Source: Patescibacteria group bacterium (lineage in GTDB: Bacteria > Patescibacteriota > Gracilibacteria > UBA1369 > LOWO2-01-FULL-3). From it: a stretch of 13,747 nucleotides of DNA. This document shows, piece by piece, positions 7,159 through 13,124 of the stretch. The stretch lies in NCBI GenBank assembly GCA_018818755.1, contig JAHIRL010000024.1, positions 1 through 13,747 on the forward strand, given 5' to 3'. Each line of letters begins with the position of its first letter. Positions within the stretch are counted from its first letter, which is position 1. Position numbers and translations under genes: made by a program. The notes under the pieces are model-generated. The model was given only the letters and a program-made list of their open reading frames with translations, did no database searches and had not been told where the DNA came from.

Positions 7159-9105
7159 ATGGAAAAGACAGAAAGAGCGCTTTTGATTATAGGTGTAGTT
7201 TTATTACCGTTATTTTTCTGGCCCGGTATTTTTTCAGCATTCGAAATTCCCAAAATACTATTGCTTTCGTTTTTTGCCCTACTTACTTTTTTGGTCTGTT
7301 CTATAAAAATTGCGGTTAGGGGAAGTTTAAATTTTAAAACAACCAACTTTGATATTCTCGTAATGCTTTTAGCGCTTGCCTATATAGCATCTGCGCTTAT
7401 TAAAACTCCCAATAAACTTGATGCCTTCTTTATTCCGGGAAAAGCTCTGATTATTGTTTTAGGTGCCATCTATTTCCATTTGTCTGCAAGTCTTTTTGCG
7501 GACCATAAAAAAACACTTATTACAACCATTTTTAGTTCGGCTATTTTACTATCCGTCGCTTCCCTGCTTTTTGTCTCTGGCATTTTTGCCAAAATTCCGG
7601 GAATCCCGGTTTATTTTAAAAGCTCCGCTTTTTCACTTCTTGGAGGAAAACTCCCTGAAGCAATATTTTTGATTTCAGCCATTCCTTTGGGAATTTCTCT
7701 TCTTCTTAAGGGTAAGGATTTGGTAAAAAAGATATTTTGGGGAATATCTGTCGCTGTTGTTATTCTTTCGGCATCCCTTTCCGTCTACAATATTCTTCCG
7801 GGAAAACCGAGTGCATTTATTCTTCCTTCATTTAAAACATCGTGGGCAGTTTCCGTAGATACTTTAAAAGATAGTCCTTTTTTGGGAATAGGTCCGGGAA
7901 ATTATATTACGGCCTACAATAGATTTAAACCCGTCAGTGAAAATTTATCCGACACTTGGAATTTGGCATTTGCCACTTCGAGAAGTTTTTTGTTAACCTC
8001 CCTTACCGAAACCGGAATTGTCGGTTTTATTATTCTGGCTTTACTTCTTTATCAGATTTTTAAACTTGCCGGAAAACATTTATCAAAAAGGTTATCGGGT
8101 TCTTCCTTTGATATGGGGGTATTTACGTCTCTCGGACTTATTACAATATCCTTTTTCTTCTTTCCTTTATATTTGACAACAGTATTTCCCTTCTTCCTGC
8201 TTCTGTCTGTTGTTTCTTCCAAACATGACGTGAATATCAATTTAAAAACAATCAATGATTCCAAAATCGCGGCAAGGCTTCCGGCAATTGTACTTTCAGC
8301 AATTATTGTCGCATTAATTTCAACCCTAGTGTTTTTTGGATCCAAACTAACTCTCGCTGAATACAATTTCACAAAAGCTCTTACCGCAGTTAATGACAAT
8401 AATGGAAAGATTGCTTACGACTCTATTGTAAAAGCAATAGGCTTAAACCCAAAATCCGACAAATATCATATGTCTCTTTCTCAAATAGATATGGCTCTTG
8501 CATCGGCAGTGGCCCAGAAAAAAGATCTTAGTGATAATGACAAAAACGTAATTACCCAGTTTATCCAGCAGGCAATAACCGAAGCCAAAAACGGAGTTTC
8601 CTTAAATCCCCAAAGGACGGGAAATTGGGAAAACCTGGCAAATATATACCGGTCAATAATGCCATTCGCCCAAGGGTCAGACAATTTTGCCATTCAAACA
8701 TATACACAAGCGATTGCCCTTAATCCGGTTAACCCTAACTTGAGAATTTCTTTGGGGGGAATCTATTATGCTTTGGGAAGATATGATGAAGCCATAAGCG
8801 CATTTCAGCTTGCAACAATGGCTAAAAACGACTTTGCCAATGCCCACTACAATTTAGCTGCGGCATACAAGCAGAAGAATGAAATATCTAAGGCAATTGA
8901 TGAGATGAATATAGTTCTTTTACTAGTCAAAAAAGATTCGCAGGATTATCAAATTGCCCAATCCGAATTAGAGAATCTGCAAAAGAGGCTTCCCCTAAAA
9001 GGATCTGAAGAAAGTGAAAGTCTAAACCTGCCTCAAAAACAGGAACAAATTATAGAGCCTCCCTTAGAACTTCCTACTGAAGCCAACCCTCCGGCAGCCG
9101 AATAA
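7159..9105 (+). CDS. Polytopic membrane protein, O-antigen ligase/polymerase-like, with C-terminal TPRs
   Basis: 648 residues. The first 400 hold about ten or eleven hydrophobic segments (for example about 8-25, 33-53, 64-81, 94-111, 118-141, 165-182, 190-212, 278-303, 320-352, 373-396). A large extracytoplasmic loop (about 213-277) carries FLGIGPGNY (241-249) and leads into SLTETGIVGF (281-290). This GxGPGxY...ExGxxG layout is that of the Wzy_C/WaaL O-antigen ligase family. The His expected about nine residues before the Glu appears as Arg275, so ligase chemistry is uncertain. Residues about 511-585 form two good TPRs (ALNPVNP, YYALGRYDEAISAF, NAHYNLAAAYKQKNE), with weaker ones from about 415. 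The tail (615-648) is acidic and Pro-rich. It probably acts in the cytoplasmic membrane on a surface glycan or other lipid-linked polymer. It lies 124 bp after the giant surface protein on the same strand, so a link to coating or glycosylating it is possible but unproven. The ATG at 7159 is chosen because it fits the TATAAT spacing. Confidence 0.8.
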   Translation: MEKTERALLIIGVVLLPLFFWPGIFSAFEIPKILLLSFFALLTFLVCSIKIAVRGSLNFKTTNFDILVMLLALAYIASALIKTPNKLDAFFIPGKALIIVLGAIYFHLSASLFADHKKTLITTIFSSAILLSVASLLFVSGIFAKIPGIPVYFKSSAFSLLGGKLPEAIFLISAIPLGISLLLKGKDLVKKIFWGISVAVVILSASLSVYNILPGKPSAFILPSFKTSWAVSVDTLKDSPFLGIGPGNYITAYNRFKPVSENLSDTWNLAFATSRSFLLTSLTETGIVGFIILALLLYQIFKLAGKHLSKRLSGSSFDMGVFTSLGLITISFFFFPLYLTTVFPFFLLLSVVSSKHDVNINLKTINDSKIAARLPAIVLSAIIVALISTLVFFGSKLTLAEYNFTKALTAVNDNNGKIAYDSIVKAIGLNPKSDKYHMSLSQIDMALASAVAQKKDLSDNDKNVITQFIQQAITEAKNGVSLNPQRTGNWENLANIYRSIMPFAQGSDNFAIQTYTQAIALNPVNPNLRISLGGIYYALGRYDEAISAFQLATMAKNDFANAHYNLAAAYKQKNEISKAIDEMNIVLLLVKKDSQDYQIAQSELENLQKRLPLKGSEESESLNLPQKQEQIIEPPLELPTEANPPAAE

Positions 9106-9152
9106 ACTAACTTATGGACTCTTTACGAACAAATTCGGACTGATTTCAAAAA

Positions 9153-9226
9153 CGTATCGTCGTAGCTCCGGCCCCGCTTCGCGTTGGCCTTCCGCAAAAG
9201 TTGGCTCGGACACCGCCGTCAGGTGG
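9153..9226. other. GC-rich island, candidate dispersed repeat
   Basis: By hand count about 49 of 74 bases are G or C, in sharp contrast to the flanks. It includes short self-complementary pieces (CGCTTCGCG; two GGCC sites) and a direct repeat GTTGGCC/GTTGGCT about 24 bp apart. It is not followed by a T-run on either strand, so it is not a simple terminator. Composition and compactness suggest an imported or multi-copy intergenic element. Copies elsewhere cannot be seen in this window. Confidence 0.4.
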
Positions 9227-9265
9227 AAAAGAAAAACGCAAAAATTTTTAAATTCCCTCAATTTG

Positions 9266-9288
9266 TTGATAAGAGTTATTTTTATCAA
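9266..9288. repeat. AT-rich inverted repeat TTGATAA-N9-TTATCAA
   Basis: Perfect 7-bp arms (9266-9272 and 9282-9288) around a 9-nt loop, about 64 bp before the start of the next gene. The stem is too weak for a terminator. An operator or the edge of the adjacent GC-rich element are both possible. In AT-rich DNA it could also be chance. Confidence 0.35.
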
Positions 9289-9339
9289 AAGTGCATAATT
9301 CATTTACAAACTTGAAAAAATGACTAAAATAATATAGGC

Positions 9340-9351
9340 TACTATGTTTAT
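9340..9351 (+). promoter_or_regulatory. Putative -10 (TACTAT) for the 9352 gene, leaderless spacing
   Basis: TACTAT (9340-9345) matches the -10 consensus at four of six positions and ends 6 nt before the ATG at 9352, the same spacing as TATAAT to the ATG at 7159. A TTGAAA at 9312-9317 is 22 bp away, too far for a normal -35. No Shine-Dalgarno sequence precedes 9352. The call is weak and rests mainly on the matching spacing. Confidence 0.3.
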
Positions 9352-10446
9352 ATGGAGAGACATTCAGAAAGTAGGTCTTTTGAAGCAACTAACCCAGTCA
9401 TTTCTCCCATTGGAGACAATGAGATTGGGCCGATGCAAGTAAATCCGAGGCATGCTATGGGATTGTTGCCTCTGGGACTTTTTTTGGTAGGATTGTCGGC
9501 ATGTAATGGGGAGGAAGAGGTTGTGTGTCCTGGTCAGCCTTTTGAATGTAGCTTTGAAGGTGATTATTTTGAAATAAAATTACAACAGGGGGAAGAGGTC
9601 AATCTGTCTGGAGTATTTAGAAGTTTAGGAGTTCCTGAAGAAGAAATTCTTGATTGTGTAGACAGGTCTTTGTGGCATAGACCATATGTTGAAGGAACGG
9701 ATCGCTGCTCATATTCCCGAGTGTTATCGTTTAGAGTGAACCCCGAGGGTAATATACCTTTGAATTATGGAAATGGAGAATTTTTAGTAGAACCCGATGT
9801 TTTGATAAATAGTGTTGTTAGAAACATTATTGGACAAACTTCTAGTCAATCAATAATGAATAAAGGTGTTGCCTCCGAACAAAATCATATGGAAAATGTC
9901 GCTGTTCAGCCGGTGGCCGGCTCTCGGGAGCTTAATACTTGGGAGTTTTGTGGGGGTTTGACAGCAATTGGGTTGGGAATCATTAGTGTTTTTTATTATA
10001 CCCTCCAGCGCAAAGAAATAAATAGGGTGGTAAAAAGTGAAAAGAGGAAAGCGGCAGCTTCGCGAGTGATTCACGAGAAGCAGAAAATAGAAATATTTAA
10101 TAATGGTAATTTGAATATGCAAAAAAGTAGAAAGGAAATAGATCCAGAAGCAGTGAAAGTATTGGAAGAACTGAATAAAAATCCCGAATGGATTAATGAG
10201 GCGGAGGGTACTGATTTCGAAGTGTTGGGTACTTCCACAGACAGAAGAGGTAGAAGGGTTTTTGTTGTAAAAACAAGGAGTTGGTGGGCTCTTGGACAGC
10301 TAGAACAGGGAGGGACACCAGTAGTTGGAGAAGGCCATGTAGACTCGTATTTTCCAACACCGGGGGGTTGGATTCGTGTTTTTAATTGTATACAGAGACG
10401 TCTTGGTAGAGGTAATGAAACAAATATCCCACCAGATGAAAACTAA
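9352..10446 (+). CDS. Uncharacterised membrane-anchored protein, putative lipoprotein with second transmembrane segment
   Basis: 364 residues; I do not recognise the family. Residues 37-51 (LLPLGLFLVGLSAC) form a short hydrophobic stretch ending in a lipobox-like LSAC (C51). Then comes an acidic, Cys-containing segment (C59, C66, C102, C119), a second hydrophobic segment (about 199-217, AIGLGIISVFYY), a strongly basic stretch (219-238) that would face the cytoplasm, and a 125-residue C-terminal part rich in charge and Trp (SRSWWALGQ, TPGGWIRVF). Residues about 72-108 faintly resemble a degenerate LysM, which is speculative. Start choice is open: ATG 9352 fits a leaderless promoter. ATG 9433 gives a shorter n-region with R and H. 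ATG 9457 has GAGG six bases upstream and would put the hydrophobic core at the N-terminus. It stands alone, with a GC-rich island upstream and a convergent tRNA 31 bp downstream. The coding sequence looks G-richer than its neighbour. Real coding is supported by length and ordered hydrophobic/charged segments. Confidence 0.7.
   Translation: MERHSESRSFEATNPVISPIGDNEIGPMQVNPRHAMGLLPLGLFLVGLSACNGEEEVVCPGQPFECSFEGDYFEIKLQQGEEVNLSGVFRSLGVPEEEILDCVDRSLWHRPYVEGTDRCSYSRVLSFRVNPEGNIPLNYGNGEFLVEPDVLINSVVRNIIGQTSSQSIMNKGVASEQNHMENVAVQPVAGSRELNTWEFCGGLTAIGLGIISVFYYTLQRKEINRVVKSEKRKAAASRVIHEKQKIEIFNNGNLNMQKSRKEIDPEAVKVLEELNKNPEWINEAEGTDFEVLGTSTDRRGRRVFVVKTRSWWALGQLEQGGTPVVGEGHVDSYFPTPGGWIRVFNCIQRRLGRGNETNIPPDEN
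9908..9932 (+). repeat. Tandem GC-rich hairpins inside the 9352 gene
   Basis: AGCCGG-TGG-CCGGCT (9908-9922) is a perfect 6-bp stem with a 3-nt loop. It overlaps a second small hairpin, GCTC-TCGG-GAGC (9920-9931). Both lie in codons for the linker just before the second transmembrane segment. No T-run follows, so they are not a terminator. They could be a transcript structure element or a codon coincidence. Confidence 0.4.
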
Positions 10447-10477
10447 ACAGGAAAGCAGTTCAAAAAATACATTTCTG

Positions 10478-10548
10478 TGGACTCGGGCGGAATCGAACCG
10501 CCAACTTACCCATGCGAAGGGTACGATATACCGTTTAACTACGAGCCC
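10478..10548 (-). tRNA. tRNA-Ala, anticodon CGC
   Basis: 71 nt folding as a cloverleaf: acceptor GGGCTCG with CGAGTCC, D-arm GTTA-AACGGTA-TATC, anticodon arm TACCC-TTCGCAT-GGGTA, a 4-nt variable loop, and T-arm GGCGG-TTCGATT-CCGCC. The anticodon CGC reads GCG (Ala). The acceptor has the G3.U70 wobble pair and A73, the main alanine identity elements, which supports the assignment. The D-stem has one T.T mismatch (positions 11 and 24). The 3' CCA is not encoded: A73 is followed by CAG, so CCA must be added by the nucleotidyltransferase. It lies 31 bp downstream of the M23 gene on the same strand, with its own extended -10. Confidence 0.93.
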
Positions 10549-10561
10549 TTAATTTAAACCA

Positions 10562-10570
10562 ATTATACCA
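10562..10570 (-). promoter_or_regulatory. Extended -10 promoter for tRNA-Ala
   Basis: On the - strand this reads TGGTATAAT, a perfect TATAAT preceded by TGn. It places the transcription start near 10555, about 7 nt before the tRNA. The -35 region (10585-10590, inside the end of the M23 gene) is poor, as is usual for extended -10 promoters. The tRNA could also be co-transcribed with the peptidase gene because no terminator lies between them. Confidence 0.6.
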
Positions 10571-10579
10571 GAGGATGGT

Positions 10580-11668
10580 CTACTTAAGTACGTTTAGAGG
10601 ATTAAGGTAAACTCCATTTGATATAACTTCAAAATGAAGATGAGTTCCTGTTGATCTTCCTGTTGATCCCATTTTTCCAATTCTATCTCCCCTATTTACT
10701 GTTTGACCAACAGTTACATATAAAGCCTGCATATGGCCGTATAGAGTTCTGTAGCCGTTCCCATGATCGATAATTACATGATTTCCGTATCCAAACGGAC
10801 TCCAACCTGATGTAACCACTGTTCCGGAATCTGCTGCCAGGATATTCGAGCCTGAGGAATTGGCTATGTCAATTCCTTTATGATACCAGACAAATCTTTG
10901 AGTAATAGATCCTGATGTCGGCCAAACAAAGTTACCTGAGGCAACAACGGTTCCTGCATTGGGTGTAATCTGTCTGATTCTGGTTGTCGGCTGTGCCTGG
11001 GGCATTACTCCGTCCGGAATTATTATTACCTGCCCTATTGCAAGTTCGAATGTTTCATCATTTGAAAACGTATTAAAAGGAAAATCAACAACAGCCTGAG
11101 CGGATGTATCATATATCTTCGCAATAGAATAAACCGTATCACCTTTCTTTACTTTATGGGATATTCCCGTAACGGGTAAGATCTCCAAAATCTGGCCTTC
11201 CTTAATCGTATCTTTGGTTAAACTGTTTTGCCAACGGATGGTTTCAAGAGATACTCCGAATTTTTCCGCAACAGTCGAGAGAGTATCCCCGCTTTGAACC
11301 TTATATTCAATAATTTTATCCCTAACATCGGATATTGTTGTTTGCATCTCTGCGTTTTCTGCAAATGCCGAAAGAACCATAGGTTGAGTATTTACTTCCC
11401 AGGGATTAATGCTTCTTCCGGGAAATTCTTTGGCAACAATCGGCGCTATAATCATCCCAAGACCGGCTAAAGTAGCCATCCCGGTATGAACAAGGCGTCT
11501 GGCAAACTTTCCTCTTTGACGGTAAAGAGCTTCTACCATGAAACCCTTACCCTTCTCAAATCTCCAAAAAGAAAGATGAAGCTTTCTAACAATAAATATA
11601 AACAGTTCAGAATAAAAAAGTTTAATTTCGTTTGCTAACTCTGTAAGTTTTTTGTAGTAATCTTGCAT
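10580..11668 (-). CDS. LysM-domain M23 family metallopeptidase (peptidoglycan endopeptidase)
   Basis: 362 residues from ATG 11668. N-terminal cytoplasmic/amphipathic stretch, then one transmembrane segment (about 61-79, GMATLAGLGMIIAPIVA). LysM 1 is at 122-164 (YKVQSGDTLSTVAEKFGVS...), LysM 2 at 171-219 (HKVKKGDTVYSIAKIY...), and the M23 domain at 251-359. Its zinc and catalytic motifs are intact: HKGID (H263, D267) and HLHFEV (H343, H345). LysM domains bind the glycan backbone and M23 enzymes cut peptide cross-links, so it probably acts outside the membrane in wall remodelling or division. The frame stays open to ATG 11779, but that start would overlap rho by about 60 bp and lie upstream of the promoter at 11688-11716. 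ATG 11668 falls just after that promoter. ATG 11539 (MVEALYRQRGK) with a GAAGGG/AAGGG sequence upstream is an alternative that still keeps the membrane segment. Confidence 0.93.
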   Translation of the reverse strand: MQDYYKKLTELANEIKLFYSELFIFIVRKLHLSFWRFEKGKGFMVEALYRQRGKFARRLVHTGMATLAGLGMIIAPIVAKEFPGRSINPWEVNTQPMVLSAFAENAEMQTTISDVRDKIIEYKVQSGDTLSTVAEKFGVSLETIRWQNSLTKDTIKEGQILEILPVTGISHKVKKGDTVYSIAKIYDTSAQAVVDFPFNTFSNDETFELAIGQVIIIPDGVMPQAQPTTRIRQITPNAGTVVASGNFVWPTSGSITQRFVWYHKGIDIANSSGSNILAADSGTVVTSGWSPFGYGNHVIIDHGNGYRTLYGHMQALYVTVGQTVNRGDRIGKMGSTGRSTGTHLHFEVISNGVYLNPLNVLK

Positions 11669-11687
11669 ACTTCCAAAGGTAATCTTG

Positions 11688-11716
11688 AAGATAGCATATG
11701 AAACATGGAGGGTCAA
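11688..11716 (-). promoter_or_regulatory. Promoter for the M23 peptidase gene, abutting the rho stop codon
   Basis: On the - strand TTGACC (11716-11711) is followed after exactly 17 bp by TATCTT (11693-11688), which is preceded by TGC, an extended -10. Transcription would start near 11681, leaving a leader of about 12 nt before ATG 11668. The -35 lies one base past the rho stop codon (TAG at 11720-11718), so the peptidase gene can be expressed independently of rho despite tight packing. Confidence 0.6.
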
Positions 11717-11717
11717 A

Positions 11718-13028
11718 CTAAACGGTCTTGAGGCTTTGCAAAAATTCTTTGTTGTCCTTTGTTTTTTTGATTCTTTCAAGAAGCGCTTCGGTTCTCTCGT
11801 CTTCGGATATCATTTCAAGCATTCTCCTTAAAGTATGAACTTTTTCCAGAACGTCTTTGCCATAAAGAAGCTCTTCTTGGCGTGTTCCGCTCTTTGATAC
11901 ATCGATTGCCGGAAAAATCCTTCTATCAGCAAGTTTTCTGGTTAAGTGAAGCTCCATATTTCCCGTCCCCTTAAATTCCTCATATATAAGATCGTCCATT
12001 CGGGAACCGGTTTCCACAAGACAGGTTCCGATAATTGTCAGACTTCCTGCGTTTTCAATTCTTCTGGCAGCTCCAAAAAATTTCTTTGCCGGAAAAAGCG
12101 CCATCGGATCAAATCCTCCCGAAAGAGTCCTTCCCGATGTGGGAAGAGCAAGATTATATGCCCTGGCCATACGGGTTATGGAATCAAGAATTATGACAAC
12201 ATCATGTCCCGCCTCAACCAATCTTTTGGCTCTTTCAAGCGCCAGCTCTCCAACTCTTGTCTGATCCTGTGGCGGTTCATCAAAATTACTTGCCGCAACA
12301 TCACCTAAACCATCGGTAACATCCTCGATCCTTCTGAGAATATCCGTTACCTCTTCCGGTCTTTCCCCTATCAAAACCGCCATTATATGGACCTTCCTTG
12401 TCTTTCCTTTTCCGTTCTCCGGATAATTCTTGGCAATTCCCGTCAAAATATCTTTTACAAGCCATGTCTTTCCTGCCTTTGGAGGAGAAACAATTAAAGC
12501 TCTCTGTCCGAAACCGATTGGAGAAACCAAATCAATAACACGCGTAGTAAGAGCATCTGCTTCAGTCGTAAGATCTATCTGGGTATCTGGGTAAACCACC
12601 AAAAGATCATCGAAGTTGGGTCTGTCTACCGGTACTTTTTCGACATCTTCTCCGTTTACTTTCTCAACCTTCAATAGTCCCCAATATCTTTCGTTTTCTT
12701 TAGGTCTGCGCGCCTGTCCCTCAATTTTATCTCCAACCCTAAGATTAAATCTTCTTATTTGGGATGAGGATATATAAACGTCTCTATCGCTTGCAGAAAA
12801 TTTAGGTCTTAAAAGACCTGATCCTTCGTTGGCAATATCTAAAACCCCTGAAACGGTTTCTGTAGGAAGATTAGCATCTGGTATGGTTCTTTCATTGTAA
12901 TAGGGTACGGGGGGCTGTGGTTGACTTACAGCAATATCTTTTGCCCCACTAGACAACTCCCCTGTATTAACGGGAGAGCCGATTAAACTTTTAACATCTT
13001 CCTCGGAAGTAGTCTTTTTCGAAATCAT
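11718..13028 (-). CDS. rho: Transcription termination factor Rho
   Basis: 436 residues, an RNA-dependent hexameric ATPase that ends transcription. The RNA-binding cold-shock-like domain spans about 59-125 (GLLRP; DVYISSSQIRRFNLRVGD; ERYWGLLKVEKVNG). The ATPase domain has Walker A SPPKAGKT (181-188), Walker B HDVVIILD (275-282), Q-loop TSGRTLSGGFDP (297-308) and R-loop EEFKGTGNMELHLTR (350-364). A GTRQEELL motif (381-388) follows near the C-terminus. All key motifs match bacterial Rho closely. The first ~58 residues are polar and Pro-rich (SQPQPPVPYY) and do not look like the helical Rho_N domain that opens E. coli Rho, although total length is similar. ATG 13028 is the start. It is preceded by a U-rich leader without a Shine-Dalgarno sequence and by a strong promoter. 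It lies between the sortase and the M23 gene on the same strand. Confidence 0.98.
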   Translation of the reverse strand: MISKKTTSEEDVKSLIGSPVNTGELSSGAKDIAVSQPQPPVPYYNERTIPDANLPTETVSGVLDIANEGSGLLRPKFSASDRDVYISSSQIRRFNLRVGDKIEGQARRPKENERYWGLLKVEKVNGEDVEKVPVDRPNFDDLLVVYPDTQIDLTTEADALTTRVIDLVSPIGFGQRALIVSPPKAGKTWLVKDILTGIAKNYPENGKGKTRKVHIMAVLIGERPEEVTDILRRIEDVTDGLGDVAASNFDEPPQDQTRVGELALERAKRLVEAGHDVVIILDSITRMARAYNLALPTSGRTLSGGFDPMALFPAKKFFGAARRIENAGSLTIIGTCLVETGSRMDDLIYEEFKGTGNMELHLTRKLADRRIFPAIDVSKSGTRQEELLYGKDVLEKVHTLRRMLEMISEDERTEALLERIKKTKDNKEFLQSLKTV

Positions 13029-13093
13029 AGAATTAAAAAATCAAATTACGCTACGGAAAAATTAAAGAAGAACCATAAACAACTTCAGCACTA
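13029..13093 (-). promoter_or_regulatory. U-rich rho leader without Shine-Dalgarno
   Basis: With the promoter at 13094-13121, the rho transcript would start close to 13087 and carry a leader of about 58 nt. The leader is rich in U and A, with no GGAGG-like sequence before the ATG. A four-codon ATG..TAA frame (13076-13062) occurs in it, perhaps by chance. Rho autoregulation through its leader is known in E. coli. Whether it happens here cannot be told from the sequence. Confidence 0.4.
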
Positions 13094-13121
13094 AGTATAT
13101 CTCATCTATTAAGCGTGTCAA
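13094..13121 (-). promoter_or_regulatory. Strong sigma70-type promoter for rho
   Basis: On the - strand a perfect TTGACA (13121-13116) is followed after 16 bp by TATACT (13099-13094), five of six to consensus. It lies within the 96-bp gap, immediately after the sortase stop codon (13127-13125), so rho has its own transcription unit separate from the sortase gene. Confidence 0.7.
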
Positions 13122-13124
13122 CAG

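Larger units (their letters stand above)
9106..9351. other. 246-bp intergenic region with GC-rich island
   Basis: No convincing gene. It contains a 74-bp GC-rich island (9153-9226) flanked by A/T-rich DNA and an AT-rich inverted repeat (9266-9288), followed by the weak promoter-like sequence of the next gene. A 63-codon frame reads across it on the - strand (9303-9112), but it has no recognisable start signal. Confidence 0.6.

Noticed and set aside
9112..9303. 63-codon open frame on the - strand across the GC-rich island
   Set aside because: No ribosome site or promoter, and its composition changes abruptly at the island. More likely it reflects the repeat-like element than a gene, though multi-copy conservation should be checked.
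11718..13028. ATP synthase alpha/beta subunit instead of Rho
   Set aside because: The P-loop family is shared, but the cold-shock RNA-binding domain (SSSQIRRFNLRVGD), Q-loop and R-loop motifs are specific to Rho.
13062..13076. Four-codon upstream frame (ATG GTT CTT CTT TAA) in the rho leader
   Set aside because: No ribosome site, very short, and expected by chance in an AT-rich leader.
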